A stretch of DNA of 64,000 bases from Gracilariopsis chorda (Eukaryota; Rhodophyta; Florideophyceae; Gracilariales; Gracilariaceae), in contig NBIV01000272.1 of NCBI GenBank assembly GCA_003194525.1, positions 27,496 through 91,495 of the forward strand. Reading direction: 5' to 3'. The notes under the pieces were generated by a model. That model had not been told where the DNA came from. It did no database searches and worked only from the letters and a program-made list of their open reading frames with translations. Positions 1 to 9,913 of the stretch are shown in pieces; the stretch's first letter is position 1, and each line of letters begins with the position of its first letter. The position numbers were made by a program, and so were the translations under genes.

Positions 1-1
1 G

Positions 2-286
2 TGCAAGCTTGCTCAAGACGCTGTTCGCAAGTTGATGGGCATTCCTGTTGTTCTGAATGCCCTTTCTTACGAACAAGACACGACGAAGAACCCGTTCTTG
101 AGAGAATGGGCTGTGCTGGCGGTGCGAAATCTCACCTGCGGAAACGCTGACAATGCAAAAGAGATCTCGGGTTATGAGCTAATGGGACTGCAGAATGATA
201 CCGAATTGCTGGAGAAGACGGGACTTGAAGCTTTTGTTGATGATAGTGGACGGCCTAGATTACGAGTTCGGAAGCGAGGGTCGTAG
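2..286 (+). CDS. Ataxin-10 family protein, C-terminal end (5' partial)
   Basis: The window opens inside this reading frame, which runs open from base 2 to a TAG at 284-286, giving about 94 residues. The segment NPFLREWAVLAVRNL followed by TCGNADN matches the conserved C-terminal ataxin-10 block, usually of the form NPFIKEWAIFAIRNLLEGN. Family members are armadillo-like helical-repeat proteins, implicated in cytokinesis in protists and yeasts and in neuronal survival in animals. The last 25 residues are basic (RLRVRKRG) and do not resemble a known motif. The upstream repeats lie outside the window. No intron is visible in the part seen. It converges on the minus-strand gene ending at 682. The family call is fairly sure; the exact role in this organism is inferred. 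Confidence 0.8.
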   Translation, partial: CKLAQDAVRKLMGIPVVLNALSYEQDTTKNPFLREWAVLAVRNLTCGNADNAKEISGYELMGLQNDTELLEKTGLEAFVDDSGRPRLRVRKRGS

Positions 287-681
287 ACCTTTTGTCTTTG
301 CTTTGGAACCGGGGCTGTGGAAAGTTTGTGTTTTGAAACACAAATTGTAGGATGAAGGCTGTTGGCTGTAGAATGTACGGTACTGCCGTGGCGGTATGGA
401 TGTTTCGAGATGGACATTTCAGCGTGCTTATTTGTGTGTTTACGAGGTAGAGGGTAGCGTTTTGGGTATGGGCTCTGTGTGGAGCACGGCTGCACGGATA
501 GTTGAGTAACTTGGACGGGAAGCAGCCCTCCAAGAACACTTTGTACATAGTTGTTATCGAGACAGATTGAAAAGAAAAGTGCAATGCACGTTTGTTATGG
601 TTTTCGCAAGAGGTATGGGTGTGTTAATTTACGCAGCCGGTCGTCACAGTTGTACACAAAAGAAAACAAAAAGCGGGACGG
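287..681. other. Intergenic region between two convergent genes
   Basis: These 395 bases separate the 3' ends of the ataxin-10-type gene (plus) and the hemerythrin-like gene (minus). Short open frames on both strands show no recognisable motif. Both transcripts must terminate here, but I cannot point to a clear polyadenylation signal. Confidence 0.6.
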
Positions 682-1524
682 TCACTCAGGCGCCAGCCTG
701 CGCACGGCACTCAGATGAGTGGTGTGAAACCTCTTATTGGCGGTGCGATACGAGATTCGAATGAGTCTGGGTAACATCTTGTTCCAAGCGGCGAGCGCCT
801 CGGGATTCATCGCATTGGCCACCAGCAACAAATGCATTTTCTTTTCATCGACTCGACCGTGTGAATGTAGAAATGAGGCCACTTTCTTCTCAATCTTCTT
901 TTGGTCCGTGGGTTGAAAATGCTGTTCAATCACGTCGGGAAGAGCGCTTTCTACACTTTCCAAGTGCTGAACGATGATGTGCATGTGAATGAGTCCCTTT
1001 ATGATGCGAGCTAAGGTTTCGTCGGGCGCGCGTCTTGACAGTTGTTCATTGGCGATGCGAAACTCCTTCAAAAGAGCTTGCAGCTTGTCCTGAACTTCTT
1101 GAATGTGAGCGTCGTTGACGGCGTCAGGAAGAGTGGTTTTTGCGGAGAGCCAGGGGAAAATAACTTGTGTGTGCGTGAGAAAGACGGTTTTCAAAAAGGA
1201 GGAAAACAAACGCCACCAACTGAAAAACGTTCTCATGTCGGCTGTGCCCAGTTGGTGAACACGTCGTTTCATGGAGTCAACCATGTTGTAAAGGTCGATC
1301 AATTCCCTTCGAATTGCATTGTGAAGACGAGCGGGCAGGTCGAGCGCCCAGGTGGAGCCTAATGGAAGCGGGTTTATGGCGGTGGGACGGGTGTAATTAA
1401 GAAGCGCCGAACTGAGACGGACGCTCTTTCTCTCCGGAGTGTTGGTGCATACAAAGTCCGACTCGAGTTGCAATGGTTCTTCACTGTGTGAGGAAGTTTG
1501 CGCCGGCGACTGAGCATGCTCCAT
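682..1524 (-). CDS. Hemerythrin-like (HHE-domain-like) helical protein
   Basis: This is a 280-residue intact frame with a true ATG at 1524-1522. After a low-complexity, Ser/Thr-rich N-terminus of about 60 residues comes an all-helical region. It shows HNAIRRELIDL near residue 68, then THTQVIFPWL near residue 117, AHIQEVQDKLQALL near 138 and HLESVESALP near 181. The spacing and the FP-W-L after a histidine resemble the HHE cation-binding four-helix bundle, where His and Glu ligands bind a di-iron centre. The usual H-x-x-x-E pair in helix two reads H-x-Q here, so metal binding may be altered. There is no signal peptide or membrane segment. It is divergent from the glutaminyl cyclase gene and probably shares its upstream region. 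The fold assignment is by pattern only; the alternative is an unrelated helical protein. Confidence 0.55.
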   Translation of the reverse strand: MEHAQSPAQTSSHSEEPLQLESDFVCTNTPERKSVRLSSALLNYTRPTAINPLPLGSTWALDLPARLHNAIRRELIDLYNMVDSMKRRVHQLGTADMRTFFSWWRLFSSFLKTVFLTHTQVIFPWLSAKTTLPDAVNDAHIQEVQDKLQALLKEFRIANEQLSRRAPDETLARIIKGLIHMHIIVQHLESVESALPDVIEQHFQPTDQKKIEKKVASFLHSHGRVDEKKMHLLLVANAMNPEALAAWNKMLPRLIRISYRTANKRFHTTHLSAVRRLAPE

Positions 1525-2081
1525 AGCGACAGTACTCGCTCACCAGGTTTTTCTTTTAAGTGTGTAGCGGCGGAAACGGTGTGGGGTATGAAGGTGAGCA
1601 GGGTATGGAACAAGCAGCATAGCCATGATTAAAGGGTCGAAGAGGAGCCGGAAGAAGACGTGACGACAGAAAGCTGCAAAATGCAACGGGCGAATGCATT
1701 TCGGGTGAATGCATTTCGACAGCGGCTGCGCGCGGTTTCCGGCTCAGCGCCTGCGCCTACAAGGGTAGATAGGTACGGTGGGTGAATTGGATGGAGTTTG
1801 AAGCGAAACGAACCCGTTCCGCTTCGAGCCGCCACGTGTCACGGCGCGTTGCTCGGAATGGCAACCGGTTTGTCCAATCAACGACGCGTACCGCCACCAT
1901 GCCCATTACGCGTTGCGCGTGCTTAGCTGACTTGCGTTGTTGCCCGAACTTGAAAGCGTCTGAACCGCAACTCGCACCCGCCGCCGTTCCCCTTCGACTT
2001 GTGCACGTCCTTCCCCTCCTCTCCCCCCATCTTTTCGGCTCAAGATCTTCGCCCCTCCCCCCCCCCGCCCCCCTCTTTTTA
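1525..2081. promoter_or_regulatory. Divergent promoter region with pyrimidine-rich tract before the glutaminyl cyclase start
   Basis: The region lies between the ATG of the minus-strand hemerythrin-like gene and the ATG of the plus-strand glutaminyl cyclase, so it must hold both 5' leaders and promoters. Bases 2009-2080 are almost pure C and T on the plus strand, ending in a C-run and TTTTT immediately before the start codon. No TATA box is obvious. The reading frame stays open upstream of 2082, but its composition is unlike the protein that follows. Confidence 0.5.
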
Positions 2082-3185
2082 ATGATGTCCTCCACAGCTA
2101 CGTATGAAATTGCAGATACTGACGAGTTGGAAGCGCTCGGTTGCGATGACCCTACTTACGATACAAGCGCCGCACTGGGGCACAATGAAAGCGTGCATAC
2201 CCCCATGCATACTCCCGTGTATCATCCTTCTGAACCGCGTTGGAAACACCGCTGGTGTTTGCCCGTGGTTCTCGTCGTGCTTGCCTTCACCGCTACGTCC
2301 GCCTTCGTTGGAATCTTTCTTTCAATCCGCAAGGGAGACATTCGTTCAAACGATGCATCCGGATCTGAATCAACAACGCCTATATCCCCCGTTGCAGCAC
2401 CAGATACCACCGCCAATCCAAATTCCACGCAAGACCTATCTCCAACAACTCCCTTGCGACATTACACCGTTGAAGTTGTCACAAAGCATCCACATGACCC
2501 CTATGCATTCACACAAGGTTTTGAATACGCCAATGGATTCTTCTATGAAAGCACTGGCATTCAAGGGCGCTCTTCACTTCGAAAGGTTGAAATTGCTACG
2601 GGAAAAGTTCTGCAAAATCACTCCTTTTCAGATCTTCCTGTTTTTGGTGAGGGCATGACCTTGCATACTACCCATCACATATTTATGCTCACATGGAAGG
2701 CGGGTCGTGGTTTCATCTTCAATCAATCCACGTTTGAATTGCAGAAGGAATGGAAATACGAGGGTGAAGGATGGGGTCTTGCAATGGATCGAAAGAACAA
2801 TGAGGTTTACATGAGTGATGGCACCTCCGAACTTCGAATTCTCGACCCGGAGGATCTTTCTGAAAGACGACGCATCCAGGTTACGTTGGAAGGGCAACCG
2901 GTCACGCAGCTCAACGAGTTGGAATGGATCTGCGATGAGCTGTGGTCCAATGTTTGGCAAACGTCAAAGATTTACCGAATAAATCCGATGACCGGAGTGG
3001 TCAAATCCGTCATTGATGCGAGTAACTTGCCGCTTCGAGAGGATGTAACTCAGAGGATTGATGTGTTGAATGGCATTGCGTTTGATGAACAAACGGGACG
3101 TCTTTGGCTTACCGGAAAGCTTTGGCCATCCGTTTATCAGGTTTCTGTCAAGGATGATGATCTTGATCTTGCCAAATGCAAATGA
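2082..3185 (+). CDS. Glutaminyl-peptide cyclotransferase (plant/bacterial type), membrane-anchored
   Basis: This 367-residue protein belongs to the glutamine cyclotransferase family, which converts N-terminal glutamine to pyroglutamate, usually in the secretory pathway. I start it at ATG 2082, the first of two adjacent ATGs. The frame is open for 100 more codons upstream, but that part is Arg/Pro/Leu-rich and precedes a C/T tract. About 60 hydrophilic residues lead to one hydrophobic segment (WCLPVVLVVLAFTATSAF, about residues 60-77), then a Ser/Thr/Pro/Asn linker and the beta-propeller catalytic domain from about residue 125. Family hallmarks are HDPYAFTQGFEY, FYESTGIQGRSSLRKVE, FGEGMT, EGWGLAMD, YMSDGTS, LNELEWICDELWSNVW and LNGIAFD. 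The topology predicts a type II protein with a lumenal domain. It is intact, with no visible intron. Family confidence is high. Confidence 0.92.
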   Translation: MMSSTATYEIADTDELEALGCDDPTYDTSAALGHNESVHTPMHTPVYHPSEPRWKHRWCLPVVLVVLAFTATSAFVGIFLSIRKGDIRSNDASGSESTTPISPVAAPDTTANPNSTQDLSPTTPLRHYTVEVVTKHPHDPYAFTQGFEYANGFFYESTGIQGRSSLRKVEIATGKVLQNHSFSDLPVFGEGMTLHTTHHIFMLTWKAGRGFIFNQSTFELQKEWKYEGEGWGLAMDRKNNEVYMSDGTSELRILDPEDLSERRRIQVTLEGQPVTQLNELEWICDELWSNVWQTSKIYRINPMTGVVKSVIDASNLPLREDVTQRIDVLNGIAFDEQTGRLWLTGKLWPSVYQVSVKDDDLDLAKCK

Positions 3186-4463
3186 CCGAGACCGTCATAT
3201 ATCACCCTTTTTTGACTTTTCTGTGACTGGTCGCGGGGTTCGGTTTTGGGATCGCGTGTGTTCCCGACTGCTGTTAGTTTTTAGGGACAGCTGTTCATGT
3301 GCCCTTTGACTTCTGTGGTGAACACTCTATGGAGAACATGCTGCGAATATGGATTACGAAGTCGGATGAAGTGGCTGTAATCCGGTTTGTTGGCATGCTC
3401 GTAACTGTGAAACCGCTTTCAAGAGTACAACGTACCCTGGGGCACCAAGGGTACAAGCATCATATTCGACAAACTGTGCCGATATGCACGTCATTTTATT
3501 TCGAGAGAGTGGAGGCAATCGAATAGAGTCGAAAGGACCAAACTCGTATACGATTGGTCACCATGGACAAAGCGTGCATTCGGACGAACGTTTCGTGCTT
3601 GCAACGTACATGACATATCCCTTCACATGGACCGAACAATCCTGAGTGGACGCCTACTCATTCCTGCAAGCTCGTCTCTCATTATCTGTTATGGGCAATC
3701 ATGGCCTCTTTATCAATCGAGCATGGGAGTGCACGGACTTTTGCGCTGGATTGCATCCTTGGAAAGCACGCTAGTCCCTTGCACACGTTACTACGGGTTT
3801 TTTGTATGTGCGTTGGTATCATGCATACTCCGTTGGACTACCCAGTAGCTACAAAGGGCAATCAATCGACCACGAGGACTTCCTTTTCTTCGCGGGCTTT
3901 TTCGAGTAGGGTTTACCGGGGCATAGGGATAAATTTTTGACAAACAACCCACAACTCTTTAACTAATTCCTTTATGTTTAACTTATAGACAGCATTTCCA
4001 TCCTGGACAGAATGGCACTCGACTTCTTCGTAATGGACTCCACCATCTTAGTTACCATACCGTTTAACGAGTCCATGACTGATCATTCAACAAACATCGG
4101 ATGCTTTGGTGCAGCCGTTCTCAATTATGTCCTAGACTTCATTGGAAACACATTCTGAGCACAAGCTCATTTCGTCAACTACAAAGCTATGCCGTTGAGC
4201 GACGTGCGGTCTAACGTGTACTCTACTTCGCCAATGTGAAGACTTCAGTCTTAACACTGACTGTTGTGAACGTTACAGCATGGAGCTCGTAGTATAGTCA
4301 CTTCTCGATAGTTCATCTATTAAGAGTTGAAGACGCCATTCTGGTGGCCAAAAACGACGTGGCAATGACAAGCCAGAAAGATGACGCTGTTGATGATGAC
4401 AAAATCAGAAACATGTGTCAACCAATACAAAGCACTCACGTAGAAATCTGAGTTCCCTATATT
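3186..4463. other. No gene recognised
   Basis: About 1.3 kb downstream of the glutaminyl cyclase contains only short open frames on either strand, without recognisable motifs, repeats or RNA-like structures that I can support. It probably includes the 3' end of the glutaminyl cyclase transcript and marks the transition from genic DNA to element-derived DNA. Confidence 0.5.
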
Positions 4464-4506
4464 ATCATCTTGTCGGCAGCTTCCAAGCTTCTGCCGACAA
4501 GATGAT
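4464..4506. repeat. Perfect 16-bp inverted repeat (hairpin)
   Basis: ATCATCTTGTCGGCAG at 4464-4479 is the exact reverse complement of 4491-4506, with an 11-base loop. No coding frame explains it. It may be a terminus or internal hairpin of a small non-autonomous element, but I found no partner copy in the window. Confidence 0.7.
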
Positions 4507-5096
4507 GACAACAATACCAGCGCCAACGCTCCCGACAATTACAAACGTATCTTTGGTTCTTTTTCTCTTTCTGCAGGCTATGAGTGAAGCTCCGTCGTCC
4601 TCCCAACTCGTACCGCAAGCAATACGTCCCACACCACATGCTGATGCACTTTAACCCCGCAGTCATGTTCAGTCCATGACACAAGCAATTCATTGTTCCA
4701 ACAAAGATAGAATTGCTGACGCAGCACCGCCAAAAACGTTAGATCAAGCTTGCCATCTTTTGTCTGGTGCTCACTTTGATAACTACAGTGCGCGTCAAAA
4801 GTATAAGACCAGCCACTCAGAACCACAGGCATAGAGGAAACACCTCAAACCTGCATCAACTTGAAGCTGTTTAAAACCTTAGTTTAATAGAACGAAAAGT
4901 GTATACAAATCAGAAGTACTTACTCCGAAATGTATAGAAAGTATTACAGAGTAAGCCATAAATATAGGACCAAAGCAGTTCCGCTCACATTCGGGCCAAA
5001 TTGGAACGATCGCAAACAGTACGACGATCCAAACTGCTTCCTACCCACCTACCCCGTTCTACCAGTTCCACAGCAGAGCTGTGGAAAAAGTCCATC

Positions 5097-6092
5097 ATGC
5101 CTCGTAGACGCTCTCTTACCGAAAAAGAGAAAGGACCAATATTTGCTCTCAGCCAACAAACTATGAAGACAAGAGAGATTGCTGCAATCATCACGCGGTC
5201 CAAAACTGTTGTAACAAACATTTTAAAGGCCCCAAAAACTTATAGTACCAAAAAGCGGAAGTAGAGGCCACAAAAACTCACTTCTGCGGATAAACAGAGG
5301 CTGTTTTGTGAAGCAAAACAAACCAGTGAGAGTATTTTAGTGCTCACAAAATAGAAACTATCTGTATCAATCTCTACTATTTGTCGTGCGTTGAAAGCAA
5401 ACAACCTGTTTGTTTACAAAAAGCCAAAACACTCTTTTTTCTAGCACCAGATCATAAAAAAGTTCGTCAAAAACGAGCTACAGAACAGGTCACGTGGAGT
5501 GCTACACAGTAGCGCACAGTTATACTTTCAGACGAGAGAACGTTTGACTTGGACGGTCCGGATGACTTTGCATCATACTGGCATGCCGTTGGTTCAAAAT
5601 TGCGTTGGTTTTTTAATTTAAAAAAATGAGGAGGTGGACTCATGGCTGGGGGCTGTTTTTCCTACTTTGGTAGAGGTCCTTTGGTTGTTTTGAATGGAAA
5701 TCAGGACTATTAGAAGTATGCGAAGCTACTTGAAGATCATTTATTGGATTGGGCTGCTGTTACAAACGGGGAATCATCGGTGTTTCAGCAAGACAATTGT
5801 TTCATTTATGTGTCTAAGCACTCTAAGCACTGGTTTGGTTCAGAAAACATATCTTTATTGGACTAGCTTAGTTGTGCGCTGGATATGAATCTATTGAAAA
5901 ACCTATGGTGTATACTAGCGCGCTGTTTGTAGTACAATGCACGTCAGTTTAGCTTCTTCTTGGATCCAAAAGAAACGACTTTTACTGAGTGGAATAAGCA
6001 TTGTGATGAGGCACTGCAAGCTCATATCCACAGCATTTAGCTTCGCTTCATTGCTGTACTCACTGCCCCAGGTGCGAACACAAATTACTAAT
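5097..6092 (+). pseudogene. Tc1/mariner-type transposase relic
   Basis: The frame starts MPRRRSLTEKEKGPI at ATG 5097, an N-terminal helix-turn-helix of Tc1-like type (REIAAIITRSKTVV follows). After a frameshift the catalytic core appears. ILSDERTFDLDGPDD carries the first Asp (5531-5533). A GxxxYFGRGPLVVLNGN-like stretch follows, then QQDNC with the second Asp (5792-5794). The third acidic residue is expected in the NxxENLW block, but the site reads NLLKNLW, a lysine at 5897-5899, 34 residues after the second Asp. C-terminal family features persist to about 6092 (EWNKHCDEALQ, then GANTNY). Several stops and at least one frameshift break it. It cannot make a working transposase. I could not identify terminal inverted repeats with confidence. 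Confidence 0.8.
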
Positions 6093-6411
6093 GGCGTAGT
6101 GTAGCCTAAGATATGCAGCAATAACGTGGTCCAATACTTTCGATTGGTTATAAGCAATTTTTTATTGATAGTTAGCCTACTGTAATGCTTTTTGGTTCAT
6201 TACAAGCACTATATGCTTGATCTCGAGTAAAAGTTAGAGAAAATGGGGAATTGGCTCGAGGGATTGGCGTTTTGTACATGGCCGATCTTATATTTTTGAC
6301 GCAGAGTGTATCAGTTCAAACTGGCATTAAAGGCTCCTAAACTAGTTGCTGGTCATACTGCAAGGATCAGAAGAAAACAAAAGGTTCTAGCGTACACTCT
6401 CCCTAGTTTAC

Positions 6412-6437
6412 CATATGTCAACATTTGTGAACATATG
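6412..6437. repeat. Imperfect hairpin, motif type CATAT..GTGAA.ATATG (copy 1)
   Basis: The 26-base sequence has arms CATATGT and ACATATG with a near-symmetric interior. It shares GTGAACATATGAAAAAT with the hairpin at 10,825, and the overall theme with the one at 6463. Confidence 0.6.
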
Positions 6438-6462
6438 AAAAATGACCAGAAGTCTGAAGTTC

Positions 6463-6490
6463 CCATATCTTCACTTTTGTGAAGATATGG
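6463..6490. repeat. Perfect 12-bp hairpin with TTTT loop (copy 2)
   Basis: CCATATCTTCAC at 6463-6474 pairs exactly with GTGAAGATATGG at 6479-6490 across a four-T loop. It sits upstream of the transposase/nuclease relic and resembles the hairpin at 10,825 on the far side. Confidence 0.75.
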
Positions 6491-6795
6491 AACTATATAA
6501 CGGTCTCAATGAGGCCCAGATCTGAACATGAGGCAGTTATTCAATCGTGTTTATACCTCTATACTCTGCTCCACCCTCCCATAAGCTTTCGTTTGCAAGT
6601 TCAGTCAACCAAGTTGGGCGTCGTGAAGCATCACTTCTAGCTCACTAAAGACAGAGTTCTTCTAAGTCCAAACATCAAAAGTCACACGGCTATTAAATAT
6701 CTCTATATTCATCGGAGCGGGTTCTAGTGCTGCCCAAACGCCCCCGACCGCAACAAGGCCAACACCACAGGTGACTTCAGCACGGGGAAGAAGTC

Positions 6796-7904
6796 TTGAC
6801 TGTGTTAGTGTGCCAGGGAGAGGAAAATTTTGAGCGCGAGGTCGACACCGAGTTCAAACTTGAACTTGTCATCTACCTGCTTCTTACTTGGATCCTACCC
6901 GTGTATGGCGCATCTTCAAGAAAGCAAGCAAACAAATATCTCTATAAGCTCCGCTCATTGATGGATTGCTCTCAGAACGAGCGAGAGTTTTTATTTAATC
7001 TGCTGTGGGACGGATAGTTGTTGAATGAGACGTTAGAGAATTGACTTCAACGAGGGCCAGCACAGTCATGCTATTCTGTGACGATGTTTTTCGTCGTTGC
7101 ATGTCTTGGTACAGTGAAAAAATGATTTTCGAAAACAAGCCTACTTTGCGAGCAGAAATTCCAGACATGTAAAATTTTTCTTCAGTTATGATGTTCTCTC
7201 AATGCACGGGCTTTAGCTTGGATAACTCATTCAGGTACTTCAAGCACTGGAATCGTCTAATCCTCGCCTTAAACTGGTACGCTGCATTAGCAGCAACATT
7301 TCGGCGCACTCTGCCAGTGGCCGCGGATTAGATGGACAAGCGCAGTGGTGTGCGCAACGAGAAATGACCTCCCTTCTTTCTGAGTTTGAGATGGTGTTAT
7401 TCGGCCTTTCCAGTAATATCTTTTTCAATCCGTCTTATTCATTTGCAATGTTCGATGATGACCTTTACGGGACGAGATCAAGGGATAACCAAGTTAAAGC
7501 CCTCAGTTCTAGAAAGGCAGACAAGGAAGGTCACTTTGCGGCTGATCTGCCAGACGCGTTGTTTAGAGTAACCATCGGTCTTCGTTTCCGACGCACGGGC
7601 GAAAAGCAAATACAAAATGTGGACAAGTTGCTTCGAAATGCGATTGATGTTCGTGGTGAACAATCAGTAATGGGGTTCATCATAACTGCTGATCGAGGAT
7701 ACGGAAATTTGCCCATATTGAAGAGCATTCTACAACTTGGGATACGTTCAATGTTCATTATGCTACACCACTTGCAAAATGTCACCCCTTTTGTAGTGCA
7801 CGCCCTCTGGGAATGGATCTTGAGCACTTATCAATTTTCCGATTGTTCGGCCCATCTACAGTACTGTGGCACGGCTTGGTTGGATGCACCGTGCCAACAG
7901 ACTC
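6796..7904 (+). pseudogene. DDE-type transposase relic of unrecognised family
   Basis: The best-preserved frame is open from about 7226 into the LTR inserted at 7905. It contains FDDDLYGTRSRDNQVK (acidic triplet at 7454-7462), SRKADKEGHFAADLPDALF, FRRTGEKQIQNV and ITADRGYG (Asp at 7691-7693) followed by LQLGIRSMF. The ADRGYG block resembles a catalytic-Asp strand of IS4/PiggyBac-like DDE transposases. A weaker segment at 6796-7017 (73 residues) may be an upstream domain. The two are separated by stops. An LTR of family III interrupts the gene at its 3' side. I do not recognise the exact superfamily; the DDE call rests on the ADRGYG context and on the nuclease domain that follows. Confidence 0.55.
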
Positions 7905-8407
7905 TGTACGTGTTACACGGATGTGCCACTGTAGTGGATAGGATTTTGCTATCTATTTATTTAGTTATTTAGTTATTACAGTGAGATAACTACTATACTT
8001 AGTGCGCCGGCGAGTTGCCCTCGCACAAGTAAACCTTCCCCAACAAGGGACCCCAAACTGGGGAATTAGCTCTAGACCTCACCGCCTTCGTGTGTTCTCT
8101 ACTCTTTCTTGGAGGGAAGAACCCTAGCATACGGAAAGTCTAACCCCTTTGGCTATCTAAAGGAACCAAGTATTCGGAATGTTATTCCAACTTTCTTGAT
8201 GTTCGCCTTGTATATGGTTTATTTTCCTGCACTGCCGTTAGTCTTCTTCACGACACTCGTGACTCAGCTTCCCCTTATATTTCCCTTTACAGGGTGAGTT
8301 TCCCGCTACCCACTCCTGGGAGGGCTCTATCCAGCTGGGCTTACCTCTAACGAGGAAAGATCCCGAACATCTTTCGGTGCACCCCCGCTTCCGGGCATTG
8401 CACTACA
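7905..8407 (+). repeat. Truncated LTR, family III (copy at 7.9 kb)
   Basis: From about 7960 this matches the 12.6-kb and 16-kb copies: CTTAGTGCGCCGGCGAGTTG, then TTCCCCAACAAGGGA, and an end reading GGGCATTGCACTACA. About 260 bases of the 5' part are missing compared with the 16-kb copy. It splits the transposase relic from the nuclease relic. Start TGTACGTG is my best guess. I see no clear target duplication (GACTC before, CCTTT after). Confidence 0.65.
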
Positions 8408-8506
8408 CCTTTGGTGGACTATCTCATTTTGACGTTTACGCAGGTGAAGGTTTAGAAACTAGCAGCGAGGTTTCAACAAGCTATATTTAAGACTGTACCC
8501 AGGACA

Positions 8507-9913
8507 ACAGTGACCAGGCTGACCTGGACGCACAAGGAGCCAGCAACAGTGAGACCGAAAATTGTACATCTGGAACGCAGACATAGAGCACACGACATTG
8601 CTTTGGCAGAAAGAAGATGTTCAGTTTTAATGATGGTCCTGCAGCTGGTTCCGCGGTTTGATTCGCTAAAAAGAACCTCAAAATATGTGGAGATCGCACG
8701 GATGCTTTTTCTCATGCACTAGCTGTGGCAATCCGCGATAGAGGGGATCTAAAGCACACTAAACTGTTGCGGTTTCTGTCTAGTCTCACTTCTTCAATCG
8801 AAAGTGCTTTGGACAGTTGGATTGCTGTCCCGCATGACCACACTGCCTTCTCGTCTCTTTTCAAGAAACTAAGTAACACAGGGAGATTTACCGTTCGGAT
8901 GGAGAATTCATCTTCTGACAAGGAATTGGTCGAGAGATTTATTTGGCTTACGTGTAATATACTATCTATTGGACAACGGTGCACGGATTAGTTCATCATG
9001 ATACAGTTCCGCATGACTGGAACAAACACCGCTGCCATGCTCTCTAAAAATAATCGCGCGCGACAGTCACTAGGTCTACCAAATAATCAAGTTTCTGAAC
9101 ATGATATTGGTCTCGGACTTCTTTTATCCCAGCTCGTAAATGGATTGTTCAGTACCACCCGCTCTACGGAAAGCATGAGGCGAGGAACAGCGAATGAAGA
9201 CGCTGCCAAATAGCTCTCTCGCGATTGAATTTCATAAAAGCTGTCTTTCATTATGGTATGTTTGGCATGAAAGATTGTGACTGGCTAGCCTGCTCGCCAG
9301 ATGGAATTGTATTACTAGATCCGGCTGAATTAAAGTTCGGATCTGAAGTTAGTGCTCTAACAGAATGGTAAGGTCCCTTCATTGGTTCTATAGAAATCAA
9401 GACAAGCATCTCTGACACAAGTGTGGTGCGGGCTCTTGTTTTAGCTACAGCTGATGTGATTTTTTGTCGAATGAGTGACTATGAATGCAATCGGGTTATC
9501 CCCGAGGAGCACAGGTTTCAAATTCTACAACAAATTATTGTGCTTTGCGTTAACTTTTGTGTTTATGTGGCGGTTTGCGAAACTGGCATTCTCAAACAGT
9601 TTTAGTTTACTGTTCATCAAGCACTATATCCAGTGGTTGTCAGACTCTTCGAAACATTGCTGCTCCAGTCGAATCATGGGCACATGAAAATGATCATCAA
9701 ATTCCTGTCTTTGCCGACACCAGCTCTAAAAAGCTTCTGAAAGAGCACATTGAGTTTTCTAATATGGTTAATGGCTATGTTAGAGAGAAAGGACCCTGGC
9801 TGCCTCTAAACGTTTTAAACTTGGGAGTCAGAGCTTTTATTCTAAAACAAAGAAGTTGTAGATGGAAGTGCTCAGGCGAGAGCAATTTTTCGATCATCAA
9901 CATCATCATTTAA
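8507..9913 (+). pseudogene. Transposon-associated YqaJ-like PD-(D/E)XK nuclease relic
   Basis: One frame from 8725 continues through a TAG at 8989-8991 into FRMTGTNTAAM and TESMRRGTANEDA (Glu 9196-9198). After a one-base shift it reads GMKDCDWLACSPDGIVLLD (Asp 9300-9302) and, after one more stop, IEIKTS (Glu 9393-9395, Lys 9399-9401). The order G..NE - SPDG - ExK is the core of the YqaJ/lambda-exonuclease-type PD-(D/E)XK fold. Conserved-looking sequence continues after it (VIPEEHRFQILQQII; PVESWAHENDHQIP). It lies downstream of the DDE relic in the same orientation, so it was probably the C-terminal domain of the same transposase or its partner. It is broken by several stops and frameshifts. 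Confidence 0.65.

Noticed and set aside
1782..2081. In-frame 100-codon extension upstream of the glutaminyl cyclase start
   Set aside because: It is open but Arg/Pro/Leu-rich and overlaps a C/T-rich leader-like tract. The double ATG at 2082/2085 gives a sensible membrane protein.
7975..8100. Terminal inverted repeat between the 7.9-kb and 16-kb LTR-III copies forming one transposon
   Set aside because: The matching blocks are whole LTRs with a primer site and gag on one side, so they are separate LTR insertions rather than transposon ends.
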